This document shows, in pieces, positions 1 to 9,622 of a stretch of DNA of 64,000 nt. Source of the stretch: Paulinella micropora (Eukaryota; Cercozoa; Imbricatea; Euglyphida; Paulinellidae); NCBI GenBank assembly GCA_019918135.1, contig WBZZ01006600.1, positions 1 to 64,000 of the forward strand, given 5' to 3'. The position numbers and the translations under genes are program-made. The notes below the pieces were generated by a model. It did not search any database. It was not told where the DNA came from and saw nothing but the letters and a program-made list of their open reading frames with translations. Position 1 is the first letter of the stretch. Every line of letters starts with the position of its first letter.

Positions 1-176
1 CTTGTAGCAATCACCCCCCCCCCCCCTACTGCCGTCGCTTGTCCCCCGCCTCATACCATTGCATTTTTGCAAAAGATACAAAGAAGAAACTCCTGCAGGA
101 ACTTACCTTCTCTCCCTCATACCCCCCCTGCCCCAAAAAAAGCTAGTGACCACAGAAAAGAGCAGAGGGAGCTAGA
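1..176. other. Non-coding leader, pyrimidine-rich
   Basis: C-runs and CT-rich sequence precede the decayed primase duplicate. It resembles the stretch just upstream of the longer primase copy near 2120-2240, which also has a C-run, a 'cataccattt/cataccattg' motif and 'gatacaaagaagaa'. The duplication between the two primase copies therefore includes about 150 bp of upstream DNA. No gene is seen. Confidence 0.5.
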
Positions 177-1639
177 CATGTCCCAGCCGGCGCATGTGGA
201 ACCTACCACACAGACTACCAACCCAGGGCTGCTGCCCGTTGAGAGCGAGAGCGATGTACTACTAGAGAAAACGAAAGTGGAATTGCACCGGACGGGAGAC
301 CGACTACGATGGCAAGGAGACGGCCGAGAGCAATGACCCCGACGAGGAGGACAAAAGAGAAAAAGGAGACTACCCCGCAAGCTCGAGCTCAAGCAGTGGT
401 TTAATCACCCCCTTAAGCAAGGTTGGCTAACCAGGGCTGATGTGGCTCGTTTTTTGAAAGAACAGCGCGGTCACACCAAAAAGACTTCTTTTAAGATTCA
501 TGACAGAGGAGACCATTACTATATTGAATACTATGAAACCAAGACGGGAAGCAAATGTCGCCCTTGCCCCGCCTACGATGGCGTCTTTCACGATCAAAGC
601 AATGCCAAAATTACCGCCCACACCGAGACCCGCAAGTTGTTGGTTTCTTGCAGAGATGGTCCATGCTCTAGAAGAGGTGCGGTCTGTTTTCAGCTAGCGC
701 AAAGCAAGCACAGAAAAAAGAAGGAAAACAAGGGCAGCAAGAAAGTGCGGCCGAGGAAGCAGAGAGCGGAGCAGAGGCAGAGAACGGAGAGTCTGACGAG
801 AAGTATGCAGAAAGACTTGAGCATTGGCTGCAACAGCAGGGGACACGCACCTACGAGCCGGTAAAGGCGAGGGTGAACAACAGCTGCCTTCTACCAAGAT
901 GGAAGCAGCCATCGAGCAGAAGAAAGAAACCATGGAGGACGCGATTGAGTGCTTTTGTAGCTACTGGAATAAGGCGTCTGAAAATTGCAGCGAATTCGAA
1001 CCACGCAATGCGGCGGAGGCAGGGATGTCGCGCGAGAGCCTGTTCAAGAAAAGATACAGAGTGGCGCGTCACACATTGATGAAGCGCCTCACACTCTTTT
1101 TGAACACCTACCTATGTGAGGTAAAGGCAGGGCACAGACGCATGTACGCTGTGCTTCATGTACTAGAAAGCGGAGACAAACGATGGTTGCTAGAAGAAGT
1201 CAACTCCATCGAGACTCGGGGCCGCAGCTGCCAAATAGAAGTACCGCTGCATGCTATGTCTTGGCGGGTCTCACGCCCCAAGGGTGTACGGAGCAACGTA
1301 TTGCGTGAATGGATCCAGAACCCGAACCACCGCGTGCAGGATGAACCAGGCTACCTCCGCACTTCTCAGGTTGCAACGATACCGACCAAAGGAAAGGGTG
1401 TTTTTGCAGAACAAACCCAGAACCTGGGCGTAAGCAGCGTTGGTTCTACGTCTATCGCGACAAGGGACCGGGTTGGTTCTCCAAAACAAGTGCAGACTCA
1501 GCTAGAGTCTTCGCAAATGGCATCCTGGGCACCGGGGGGCTCGCCCCCGCGCCCCCCCCCCCCTTCCAGCCCGCGACAGCGGGCTGGTGGCTCGCTACGT
1601 CGGGCTAACGGCCATGAGAGAGATGCTCCAATTCACTGA
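177..1639 (+). pseudogene. Decayed 5' duplicate of the primase-helicase gene
   Basis: This stretch parallels the 5' part of the primase-helicase gene at 2241 onward. The N-terminal peptides match (MSQPAHVEPTTQTT here, MFQPAPAEAATQTT there). The zinc-binding module follows (RPCPAYDGVFH then VSCRDGPC, near 560-680), then the region rich in R, F and L residues (LTLFLNTYLCEV) near 1090-1130. The copy ends before the helicase domain, so no Walker motifs are present. The coding capacity lies in several short frames and the copy is broken, with about three breaks. It is a fossil left by tandem duplication of the 5' half of the gene. Divergence from the other copy is substantial at protein level, so the duplication is not recent. 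Confidence 0.7.
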
Positions 1640-2240
1640 GTACATTCGAAGAAAAGGGCTAGAAACGTTGGATCTGAGTGACCTGCCAATAATAAACTAC
1701 GGATGCTAGTGTGCTGTGCACTAATGTGTGTGTGTATCTGGCCAAGAAAAGTGGCTTCCCTTCTTTGTCATTAAAAATCTCAATTCTTGTTGACTAGCAA
1801 TCTATGCCCCCTGGCCCCCCGCCACGGCCTTCATACCCCGCATTCGCAGGGGTACACCTTGGCTCCGTCGCAGGTGGTACTTCTCTCGCACGCTTGGCCC
1901 TCCTCCCCGCCTTTCCCGTCTTTTTCTTTCTTTTGGTATTATGCCCTTTTGGGAATGCAGAAAGCAGGGAGGAGGGGGGAGGGTTGACTACTTTTCTCCC
2001 CCTCCCCCCCCTGTACCCCTTTTCCCCCCCTTCTTTCTCATTCCTCCTGCTGCACGGGAAAGAGGGGAGGAGAGGGGAGGGAGGGAGGAGATAAGGAGGG
2101 GAGAGAGACGCCTCCCCCCCCCCCCCTCCATACCATTTCATTTTGTAAACGATACAAAGAAGAAGCCTCTGCAGGGGCTTCCTTCATACCTCCCCCCCCC
2201 ACCTGTAAGCGGCCACAGCAAAGAGCGGAGAGCGCTAGAC
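1640..2240. other. Gap between primase copies
   Basis: About 600 bp without a convincing gene. An 'aataataaac' element near 1690 could be a polyadenylation signal for the decayed copy. The rest is C-run, CT and GA-rich low-complexity DNA that gives long but biased open frames (proline- or glycine-rich). I treat those frames as spurious. Confidence 0.5.
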
Positions 2241-2747
2241 ATGTTCCAGCCGGCGCCTGCGGAAGCTGCTACACAGACTACCAAGCGAGCCCTGTCGCCA
2301 GTCGAAAGCGAGCGCGATGTACTTGTGCTGAGCAAGCGCCCGTGCAGCCAAAGGGAGCCCGACGACATAGTCTGGCTCGGCGAATACAGTTCGGGGAGCC
2401 CGTTTTTCCAGCCCCGCTACAATGACACGAACTGGAACAGCAAAGACGTCGTTGACGAGTTTCTCGTCATGCGGTGCGGCTCTGCTGGTGCCTCCCTCTT
2501 TCTTGTCGAGCGCGGGCCGGAACTTACTGGCTCGAGCCCGCATGTTTTTGAGCTGCAATACACGGGGCCTCCCGCAGACCCCTATCATCGGCGCCCTTGC
2601 TTGGCCCGCAGAGGCGTTTTCCACTATGCAGGAAATAATAACGCCAAAGTCAGAGTTACCATTTACAGCCGCATCCTGAGCGTCTACTGCTGCAACACTG
2701 AATGCATAGCACAAAAGTACCGGAGCATTTCAATCTGGACGAACTAG
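2241..2747 (+). CDS. N-terminal reading frame of the primase-helicase locus, with zinc-binding module
   Basis: The frame starts MFQPAPAEAATQTTKRALS and holds a zinc-binding-like module near 2580-2710 (RRPCLARRGVFH, then YCCNTEC). The same C...H...C..C pattern recurs in the next frame near 3035-3160 and in the decayed duplicate near 560-680. D5-type primases of large DNA viruses carry comparable zinc modules next to the primase core. The frame overlaps the start of the large helicase frame by 46 bases. The two are probably parts of one locus, which appears broken or uses two frames (one discontinuity). I saw no archaeo-eukaryotic primase catalytic motif. Confidence 0.5.
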   Translation: MFQPAPAEAATQTTKRALSPVESERDVLVLSKRPCSQREPDDIVWLGEYSSGSPFFQPRYNDTNWNSKDVVDEFLVMRCGSAGASLFLVERGPELTGSSPHVFELQYTGPPADPYHRRPCLARRGVFHYAGNNNAKVRVTIYSRILSVYCCNTECIAQKYRSISIWTN

Positions 2748-5062
2748 AAATAGCAAAGGCTGAATGGCAACGGCAATGGCAGGCAGACTACGCAGAAGAG
2801 GAGGATTTCGAGAGCAATGACCCCGACGACAACGAGGAGCAGGAAGAACAAAAAGGAGACTACTTTGCAAGCTCAAGCTCAAGCAGCTCTGCGCTCGAAA
2901 GCTGGTGCAGCAATCGTGAGGTTAGAACATTTCTACGCGATGAACGCGACCATACCAGCGGCGTTTCCTTTGTTGACAGGAGTAGGCCCGAACTTGGGCC
3001 GGGCAACTTCTACATTGAATACAAGGGGTCTCGTCGCCATCCATGCCCTGCCTACGCTGGCGTCTTTCATGTTTCGAATAACGCTTCGATCACCGCTCTT
3101 CCTAATACCCGCAGCTTGTCCGTTTCTTGCAATGAAAAGGAGTGCTGCAAAAGGGGTTCGGTTGTTTTTGAGCTGGCACCAAAAGGAACAGAGGGAAAAG
3201 AAAATGAAGGACAGCAAGAAGACATGGCCGACGGAGAGGGCGGAGCCCTTGGCCAGGACGAGTCCGGCGAGGAGGCAGACGAGAAAGACTACATCGACAT
3301 GCAAGAATATGAAGAGAAGCTGAATGAACTACTGGCTCCGCTGCAGGATCCGACGAAGCAGGCAAGTCGCTATGTCGGGGAGAACCTCCCGAGTATTTGC
3401 CTTAGAACGTGTATTCAGAACAAGAAAGATTGTATGAAAGATGCAATTGACTTCTTTGTGTCTCACTGGCACGATGCAGCCAGCAACGGACGCCTGGTTC
3501 AGCCCCTGGACGAAAGGCAAGCTCGTTTGTCCCCCGCAAAGCTTTTTGAGGACGAGTACAAAAGAGCTCGCGAAAGATTCATGGAGAGACTCACTCTTTT
3601 TTTGAACCCTTATTTGTGCGAGTTAAACGCAATGGGCAAACGGCTCTATGCTGTTTTGGTCGTATCTCCAGGTGGGACAGAAAGAAAATGGGTCATTGAA
3701 AACGAAAACGAGTTTTTGCGCAGAGGTAAAACCTCTCCGTTGGAGATCCCACCCCACGTCATTCGCTGGTCTCCAGCATATAAGCCATCGAAACAGCCCC
3801 GGAACGCCGCCGCCGCCAAAAAGGCTCCCAAGCAGCAAAGCACTAGTACCGCTCCAACCCTTTTTCGCAGCAACGTGATCCGCGTCTGGTCAGAGAATCC
3901 CATTCATCGCTCTGCAAACTCGATGGAGAATTTCTTTACAGTGCATGACGAAGAGCAGAACAACACACGATCCAGTGACTACGAATCGACCTATTTGAAC
4001 GCATTCACGGGTTTCAAGGTCCCGCCCGCGCAGATAAAGGCTTTCATGGAGGCGCGGGGTCTCGACGATACCGCCATGTTCGGCCTCGCACAACCACTCC
4101 GGGAATACATGCACGACGTGCTGGCTGGGGGAGTCACACAAATGTATCTTTACATACAAAAGTGGTTCAAGACCTTATTAAGAGATGGCATCAAACCAGA
4201 GCAGGCGCTGGTCTTCATTTCTTTGCCAGGGGCAGGCAAGAGCACACTAGTCGACCTTCTGACCCGAGTGATCGGAGCCAACTGGGTTTTTAAAACCAGC
4301 AAGCCAGAGGAAGTTTTTGGCAAACATAACTCACAGCTAGCGGGCAAGATCCTGGTGGTTTCGGAGGAGGCAGTGCACTCGACCAACAAGCAGGGCTCTA
4401 ACACAATCAAGGACATAATTACCAGTAAAACACAGAACATCAACGCCAAGTTCTTGCCCATCTACACTGTCTCGAACAAGGCAGGCTATATGTTTTTATC
4501 GAACCATGAAGATACAGTGAAGATTGAGAGAGGCGAACGACGCTACATCTTTCCGCCCGTCTCCAACCGATTTGCCTGCCGTACGGGCACGCCGGCTTGT
4601 AAGGAGTACTTCGCTCGGCTAGCCTCTCTGTCCGACGAAGTAATCGCTTGGCATTTCTTTGTTTACGCGGATTCTCAGGTCGATACCATAGACCTGAGAC
4701 AAGATGCGGAATACAATACCGAGGTTTTTTGGCGGAGCTCCTACTCTAGCTCCCCCATGCATGTCCAATATTTCTATGAAAAGATTACCACCGCCGAAGG
4801 CTTCGGCGACGAGAAAGGCTCGGTGGCGCACTGGGGAGCTAAGCTGTGGCGGGATCGTTACAATGAGTGGTGTCGCGGCAATCGCCGCGGGTCCTACACT
4901 GGGGTAGACTGGCTGCGCTTCACACGGGACTTGGCCTTCTACCTCAGGTGGGACGCACAAGCAGACAGGCTACTTGCAACTCTTTCACAAGAAGAGCAGC
5001 AGCAGCACTGCCGCGCCCAAATCATGGGCATGCATGCCCGGGCAGAGGGCATGCTTGAGTAG
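2702..5062 (+). CDS. D5-like primase-helicase, SF3 helicase (DUF5906-like)
   Basis: A 786-residue frame with a superfamily 3 helicase in its C-terminal half. Walker A is SLPGAGKST (about residues 507-515), Walker B is KILVVSEEA (about 548-556), the sensor/motif C is YMFLSNHE (about 596-603), and an arginine-rich ERRYIFPP follows (about 611-618). This order is that of the D5/DUF5906 primase-helicases of giant viruses, virophages and related elements, which unwind DNA ahead of the viral polymerase as hexamers. The N-terminal half has a zinc-binding-like module (RHPCPAYAGVFH, then VSCNEKECC, about residues 110-145), acidic stretches, and a region shared with the decayed upstream duplicate. The start ATG at 2702 lies inside the preceding frame, so the true N-terminus may lie further upstream. 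A 'cattaaagac' element follows the stop. The helicase call is firm; viral origin is inferred. Confidence 0.85.
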   Translation: MHSTKVPEHFNLDELEIAKAEWQRQWQADYAEEEDFESNDPDDNEEQEEQKGDYFASSSSSSSALESWCSNREVRTFLRDERDHTSGVSFVDRSRPELGPGNFYIEYKGSRRHPCPAYAGVFHVSNNASITALPNTRSLSVSCNEKECCKRGSVVFELAPKGTEGKENEGQQEDMADGEGGALGQDESGEEADEKDYIDMQEYEEKLNELLAPLQDPTKQASRYVGENLPSICLRTCIQNKKDCMKDAIDFFVSHWHDAASNGRLVQPLDERQARLSPAKLFEDEYKRARERFMERLTLFLNPYLCELNAMGKRLYAVLVVSPGGTERKWVIENENEFLRRGKTSPLEIPPHVIRWSPAYKPSKQPRNAAAAKKAPKQQSTSTAPTLFRSNVIRVWSENPIHRSANSMENFFTVHDEEQNNTRSSDYESTYLNAFTGFKVPPAQIKAFMEARGLDDTAMFGLAQPLREYMHDVLAGGVTQMYLYIQKWFKTLLRDGIKPEQALVFISLPGAGKSTLVDLLTRVIGANWVFKTSKPEEVFGKHNSQLAGKILVVSEEAVHSTNKQGSNTIKDIITSKTQNINAKFLPIYTVSNKAGYMFLSNHEDTVKIERGERRYIFPPVSNRFACRTGTPACKEYFARLASLSDEVIAWHFFVYADSQVDTIDLRQDAEYNTEVFWRSSYSSSPMHVQYFYEKITTAEGFGDEKGSVAHWGAKLWRDRYNEWCRGNRRGSYTGVDWLRFTRDLAFYLRWDAQADRLLATLSQEEQQQHCRAQIMGMHARAEGMLE

Positions 5063-5674
5063 AAAGCAAACTGGCCCCCGCGGAGAGCGTGAAATTTTGT
5101 AAGTTTCCATTAAAGACACGTTTTTTTTTTGTATTCCGCATCAAGCCTCAGCTAGTTTCCTTGGCTGGTTTCCTGGTCCATTACCTGCGGTGGCCAAGCC
5201 ACTACAATGAGGAGCGAGGATTGGAAATGAAATGACGTTCAGGCTGTTGTAGAAAACACACATTATTCTTTGTTTTGCTCTCCAAACGCGCGACTCCACA
5301 CACTCCTCTCTCTCTCTCTCTCTCCATCCCTCCCCCCCCCTCCCCCCCTCCCTCCACTTGCCTCCTCCCCCCCCCCTCCCCCCCCCCTCCCTCCACTTGC
5401 CTCCTCCCCCCCCCTCCCCCCCCCCCTCCCTCCACTTGCCTCCTCCCCCGCGCCCCCCTACGGACAGGCGCACTCTCCCCTCCTCCCTTTCTCTCCCCTT
5501 TCACCCTTTCCTACTCTCACTCTCCCTCTTGTACACAAAACTCAGATTTTCACTATTTTCATATCGGCCACCCGAGATCTACGTTGGGCCGGATATTACA
5601 GGTAGAAACGGATTTTCCCTGCTTTTAGGTTCTTTTCCCGCGGATATCTATGGGAAGATCCCTCCGGGCCTTCA
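5063..5674. other. Gap with CT/C-run minisatellite
   Basis: No gene is seen. From about 5300 to 5450 there is (CT)n followed by three imperfect copies of a roughly 36-bp unit made of C runs, 'ctccctccacttg' and 'cctcc'. Proline-rich open frames here follow from the repeat and are not taken as genes. The rest of the stretch is unremarkable. Confidence 0.6.
5300..5450. repeat. Minisatellite, about 36-bp unit, three copies
   Basis: The phrase 'ctccctccacttgcctcc' occurs three times at regular spacing, separated by C runs interrupted by single T residues. The strand asymmetry is complete (pyrimidine on plus), which favours triplex or slipped structures and length instability. Confidence 0.75.
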
Positions 5675-6040
5675 GTAACGGCCGACGTAGCCCTCCTACG
5701 TGCTAACGGTTTTCTAACGTTTTTCTGGGGGGCGATTTTTGGGAGCCCCCCCCCCTGCCTACAAGCGGAAGGATGGATGGAAAAAGATCCTTTCCTTTTT
5801 CGATAGGGCCTGATATGAAAAAAGGCAATTTACTTTTTTTTTAATCTATACGTTTTTAAGTATAGAATAAGGGAAAAGGAAGGAAAAAACTACCTTTCTT
5901 ACATCCAGTCCTATCGAAAAGAGAAAGGGTCTTTTTCCATCCATCCTTCCGCTTGTAGGCAGGGGGGGGCTCCCAAAAATCGCCCCCCAGAAAAACGTTA
6001 GAAAACCGTTAGTACGTAGGAGGGCTACGTCGACCGTTAC
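5675..6040. mobile_element. Foldback/MITE-like element with ~145-bp inverted repeats
   Basis: The left arm begins at about 5675 and runs to about 5815. The right arm is its reverse complement from about 5905 to 6040, at roughly 95% identity by eye. The shared outer end reads TAACGGYCGACGTAGCCC, and both arms contain the same 'ggggggcgatttttgggagc' phrase. About 90 bp of A/T-rich DNA lies between the arms and there is no coding capacity. A TA dinucleotide lies at both outer ends (5676-5677, 6038-6039), so a TA target duplication of Tc1/mariner type is possible. It is a non-autonomous DNA transposon; the mobilising transposase is not in the window. Confidence 0.8.
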
Positions 6041-6373
6041 ATTTCAAAAAAGGAGAAGAAGACTTAACGGTCGCTTTCCCGTGAAGTAAGCGGTATCCAG
6101 TCTTTTTCGGGAGGGGGGTTTGTGTGACAATAACAGGAGCAAGGCGGCCCCCTCCCCAGGAGTGTGCGCCCAAAAAAAAGGGCAGGCGCAAGGGGTCTAA
6201 GTAAGGACCACACTTAGCCAGGACCACGAAATTCTTTGCCTATAAATCATTTTCTTTAATAAATACAAACCTTTTTCTGGCAGCAAATCACCAAGTCCTC
6301 TCTCTCTTTCACCCGTGGCTTAGCCTGCGCGAGCAGCCCAATAAGCTTCTTGGCAAACTAGGCGGCAGGAGCG
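6041..6373. other. Gap downstream of the foldback element
   Basis: No gene is seen. A 'tttctttaataaatac' stretch near 6250 sits 3' of the minus-strand gene that ends at 6374, but the AATAAA there is on the plus strand, so its role is unclear. Confidence 0.4.
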
Positions 6374-7225
6374 TTACTCCCGCGACCTCCTGCCCTGCGA
6401 GCGGCGCCTGCGTTTGAGCACGTCCATTTGTGCTTCTACCACCATGCGGTACGTTTTCGGTACGACTAGCTCGCATACTCGGCGGGACAGCACTCTCAAA
6501 GTTTCGTTGTCTGCCATTTCAATGCTGCCTTGAAAGAGTTCCCGCAGGTCGAACTCTCTGCTTACATAGGCGAGCCCCTTGTGCAGCTTACGTGAAGGAA
6601 CCTCCATCTCTGTCACCGACGACAGCACGTCACGCTTTACCACCTCCCAGCTTGACCATTCTTTACCGCCCAGCAGTCCGTAGAACACGAGGCTGTTTAG
6701 CTTATCCTGAGCGGTAGGGGTCGGAACCTGCGCCGCCACGACGTCCCGGAACGAGCGAGACACGCGTGACAGCCCCGCCGCTATTCGGCAGTAAGCTGCC
6801 CGCGCGTCGGCCAACCCGGGGGTCTGTCCGCCCAGCACGTAAGACACCACCAGCCCGAGCGCCGCGGGACATACCGCCTTATCCACTGCTACCGGCGGCC
6901 TCGCGGCCAACGTGCGCAAAGAACACAGCTCTTTATGCAACTCCGGCAAAGGTAGCCGCTCTAACCTCGCGCGCTTCTTCACGCCAGCCCGGGACAGCTG
7001 CCCGTTGAGTTCACGGCATTCGGCCAGCCAAGCGCGCTTCTGGGCCGTATTCGACTTTTTCCGAAGAGGCACAGCGCTGGGCACAACCTCCGCTAGCCTG
7101 GGCAAATCTCCTTTCTTGTCTTCCGTTAATATTGTCCCTAATATAGGGAAAGACTCGGAGGGAGAGGAAGGTGGAGGGCGCAGGGCGACAAAATGGGCCA
7201 TGCCATTGGCACCTCCGATTTTCAT
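6374..7225 (-). CDS. Unrecognised basic protein, 283 aa
   Basis: The frame is open further upstream but only from a non-ATG codon. I chose the first ATG at 7225 (MKIGGANGMAHF); a second ATG lies at 7201. The protein has a serine/proline-rich start, a central helical region (SYVLGG, AAGLSRVSRSFRDVVAA) and a strongly basic tail (VLKRRRRSQGRRSRE) that could act as a nuclear signal or nucleic-acid contact. The 'SRVSRSFRDVVA' phrase is faintly like an F-box helix (known F-boxes: '...VSRSFRRLL'), but there is not enough to call one. The low-complexity N-terminal extension suggests the true start is one of the two ATGs. Confidence 0.55.
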   Translation of the reverse strand: MKIGGANGMAHFVALRPPPSSPSESFPILGTILTEDKKGDLPRLAEVVPSAVPLRKKSNTAQKRAWLAECRELNGQLSRAGVKKRARLERLPLPELHKELCSLRTLAARPPVAVDKAVCPAALGLVVSYVLGGQTPGLADARAAYCRIAAGLSRVSRSFRDVVAAQVPTPTAQDKLNSLVFYGLLGGKEWSSWEVVKRDVLSSVTEMEVPSRKLHKGLAYVSREFDLRELFQGSIEMADNETLRVLSRRVCELVVPKTYRMVVEAQMDVLKRRRRSQGRRSRE

Positions 7226-7492
7226 ATGTTGTTTTTGTCTTCTTTCTCTCAGCTTTAAACCCCCCCGCCTTCCTTTTCTGCCGCTTGAGTCCAAAAAATT
7301 GGAGTTTGGAGTGGAAGTCAAGGGGCGAGGGGGAAGGGGGGCGCCCCCCCCCCCCTCCCTTTCCCAGCCCGCGCAAGCGGGCTGGACCGTAGCCGGAATA
7401 TTGCTTGGCGTAGTAAAAGAGCAGTGCAGACATAATCTTAACCAGCAAGAGAGGACCAGACTTGAATTTCCTGGTCTTTTTGGCGATTAACA

Positions 7493-7789
7493 TTACATGC
7501 AGCAGACTTGACCAGATTCTGGGGGTAACCCCGCGCCCGATGCACTTGACAGTTTTGCCATCTGGGGCACAAAAACTGAGCTCCGCCTCAATTCTGAGTC
7601 CCTATACAAACTATCCAGACTTGCCTTCCTCCTCCTCGGGTCTACAACAGAAGGCTTTGAGACGTTCTCGTTGGTCAGATCCATAGCCGACGAAACCGTG
7701 CCTCCTTCTTTATTTCCGGTCGATCCGTCAGCATCGTGTGTACTGTGATTCTGTTTGTGTCGTTTGCGAGTGCACAGCGGATGTGCCAT
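7493..7789 (-). CDS. Small hypothetical protein, 98 aa
   Basis: ATG-started frame (MAHPLCTRKRHKQNH...) of hydrophilic, serine-rich composition with no recognised domain. Its 5' half is repeated at 61238-61391, where the retrotransposon remnant abuts it and the rest is missing. It lies 3' of the caspase-like gene on the same strand. It could be a small gene or simply transcribed 3' sequence of that locus. Confidence 0.35.
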   Translation of the reverse strand: MAHPLCTRKRHKQNHSTHDADGSTGNKEGGTVSSAMDLTNENVSKPSVVDPRRRKASLDSLYRDSELRRSSVFVPQMAKLSSASGAGLPPESGQVCCM

Positions 7790-8054
7790 TTATTGGTCCG
7801 TGGGCAATTTTCTGAAAAGGGGGAGGTCAGCTTGCCACAGAGGAGAAAGAGAGAGACGGAGGGGGGGCGCCCCCCCCCCTTCTGTTCCCGGTTTTTTTAT
7901 TTACCTGGGCGAACCCCCCCCCCAAGGAATGACAGTATTAATACTGATGATAGTAAAAAAAAAATTAATATTATTAAAAATATTTAATGACTGGATGGTA
8001 GCTGTACCAGCGCTGAGGCGCACTCGCGGCCACGCTTTGTGGGTACTGTCTTAG

Positions 8055-9622
8055 CTAGCTGAGGCGAAGCAGGTGCACTGCTGCCATATGTGCGCGCAGG
8101 CCCTGTTCGGAGTGAAAAAGGCGTTTGCGTCCTCTGTAGCCAGGCACGGGTGCCGGGCACATTGAGCACGGGAAGAGGGTGAGCTGCGGAGGCTGGGCGA
8201 CAAACGGGAAGGTGTGCGCAGGGAAGCTCAGCAGGGGCTGCTGCCACTGTCGCTGCTGCTGCTGCTGCTGCTGCCACTGTCGCTGCCACTGTCGCTGCTG
8301 CTGCTGCTGTCGCTGCTGCTGCTGCCACTGTCGCTGCTGTTGCTGCTGTTGCTGCTGTTGCTGCTGTTGCTGCTGTTGCTGCTGCTGTTGCTGTGTGGCG
8401 GGGGGGACTTCTCCGCTGGGCCTGTCCTTTTGGACGAGTAGGGGCTGCGCAGGAGCAGGGGGGAGGAGAGGGGTTTGGTCGCTGTCCCCGTCAGGCACCA
8501 CTACGTAGGGCTTTCGCGCTCTAAGCTCGATGGCGGGGAAGCACTTGCTGATGGCCTCCGAGAGGGAGGCGCCGTGGCAGAAACGCAGGATCGTGCTGGT
8601 GAGGGGGCTGGTGAGGGAGGTGAACCACGCGAGAGGTACCGGCTTCTCGAAGCCACAGAGCACGGCGTGTTGGCGAATAGGGACGATGGGCTTCTCGGCC
8701 ACAGCGGACCTGACGCCACAGGAGGCGAGGATGACGTCGACCCTTGCGCGCGAGCTGTACTTGGCGAATGTTTGGACTGCGCCAGAAAGAGCAAGTAAGG
8801 CAGACCCCACGGGGACCACGTCACCAGTGGCCGTGATGAAGTTGCCACGCTCGTCGCTGTGGCAAGGGATGACGAAAAGCACCTGGAGGTGGTCGGCGGC
8901 GTACGTCTGCGCGAACTCCAGGGTGTTGGAGTCGGGCTCGATCAGCTTGGCTAGTTGGGCAGACAGGGTGGCTTCGTTGTGCCAGCGCAGCAGGACCGGA
9001 GCAACACCAAACCCCGGGGGGTAGACGGTGTCTTTGTGTCCGTAGGGCAGCAAGAACGGGCGCATGAAGAGCTCGACGTCCTGTGCCTCTTGGGCGAGGC
9101 GTTGGTACTTGTTGCTGCGCTTGGGCGGTCCGGGGCAGAAGCCGTTGAGAACTACCACGAGGGTCGGCCGAAAAGGCGAAGGGGCCAACAGGTAGTCGGC
9201 GGCGCGGGGCAGCTTCTGGCAGGCGGCGCAAACAAAGGTGCGGGCGTAGTGAGTCCACTCATGGCGGCGCGCTTCGGTGCTCGAGGGATCTACTTCGGCC
9301 ACCACACAGCGTGAGCAAAAGGCTGCGCCACAGCCTTGCTGTTTTGCTGAACCACCGTCGCCGCAGGTAGCCAGCCCTTCACCCCCGCAGGACACACACA
9401 CAAGCCCCTTCCGAGCCAGGAACTGTGCACCCCAAGTACGCGACTGGCAGCGGGTACGAGGTCGCGCCACCCTCTACCGACGTAATCGCACAGAGGCGGA
9501 TCCGCCCGGGGTGCTCAGGATCCGTCAAGGGAAACGCAGAACATTGGATAGAATCCACCGCGTAGCTCTTCACGAGCCCCTTGGCCAGCAGCGGGGCGCG
9601 GAGGATGTTTTCCTCCGCAGTG
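8055..9622 (-). CDS. Caspase-like (C14-fold) protein with zinc fingers and polyQ tract
   Basis: The long frame (8055-9470) has four parts. An N-terminal cysteine-rich region carries CVSCGG, CGAAFCSRC and FVCAACQ (about residues 25-84 of this frame) and is PHD/ADD-like. The core is laid out like caspases: a strand TLVVVLNG (103-110), helix LAQEAQDVELFMRPFL, strand and putative catalytic His in LFVIPCHSDERG (H204), and strand plus putative catalytic Cys in VDVILASCG (C251). A Q-rich linker is encoded by CAG/CAA repeats, and a C2H2 finger closes the protein (C435, C438, H461, H466). No ATG opens the frame. A 55-nt GT..AG intron in phase 0 (9423-9477) would join it to an upstream exon (9478-9622), and a 75-nt intron with GTAAGT donor and TTAG acceptor (9623-9697) lies before that. 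The start codon was not found. The caspase-fold call rests on motif order and spacing only. Confidence 0.6.
8225..8396. repeat. CAG/CTG trinucleotide tract (polyQ-coding); copy at 61827-61987
   Basis: On the plus strand CTG/TTG/TCG triplets interrupted by 'ccactg' run for about 170 bp. On the minus strand they code for glutamine runs broken by Arg-Gln-Trp. The leucine-, cysteine- and alanine-rich frames in other registers are shadows. The right copy is about 9-12 bp shorter, showing length change since duplication. Confidence 0.9.
9423..9477 (-). other. Candidate 55-nt spliceosomal intron
   Basis: On the minus strand it begins GTAGAGGG and ends GTGCACAG, length 55, phase 0. It joins ...RLCAITS to FLARKGLVCVSC. 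The same positions in the right-hand repeat are 63016-63070. Support is by consensus and frame continuity only. Confidence 0.4.

Noticed and set aside
5270-5678. Proline- and serine-rich frames in the CT/C-run region
   Set aside because: Produced by the minisatellite; no conserved composition outside the repeat.
8179-8508. Leucine-, cysteine- and alanine-rich open frames over the CAG/CTG tract on the plus strand and in other minus frames
   Set aside because: They are other registers of the polyQ-coding repeat in the caspase-like gene.
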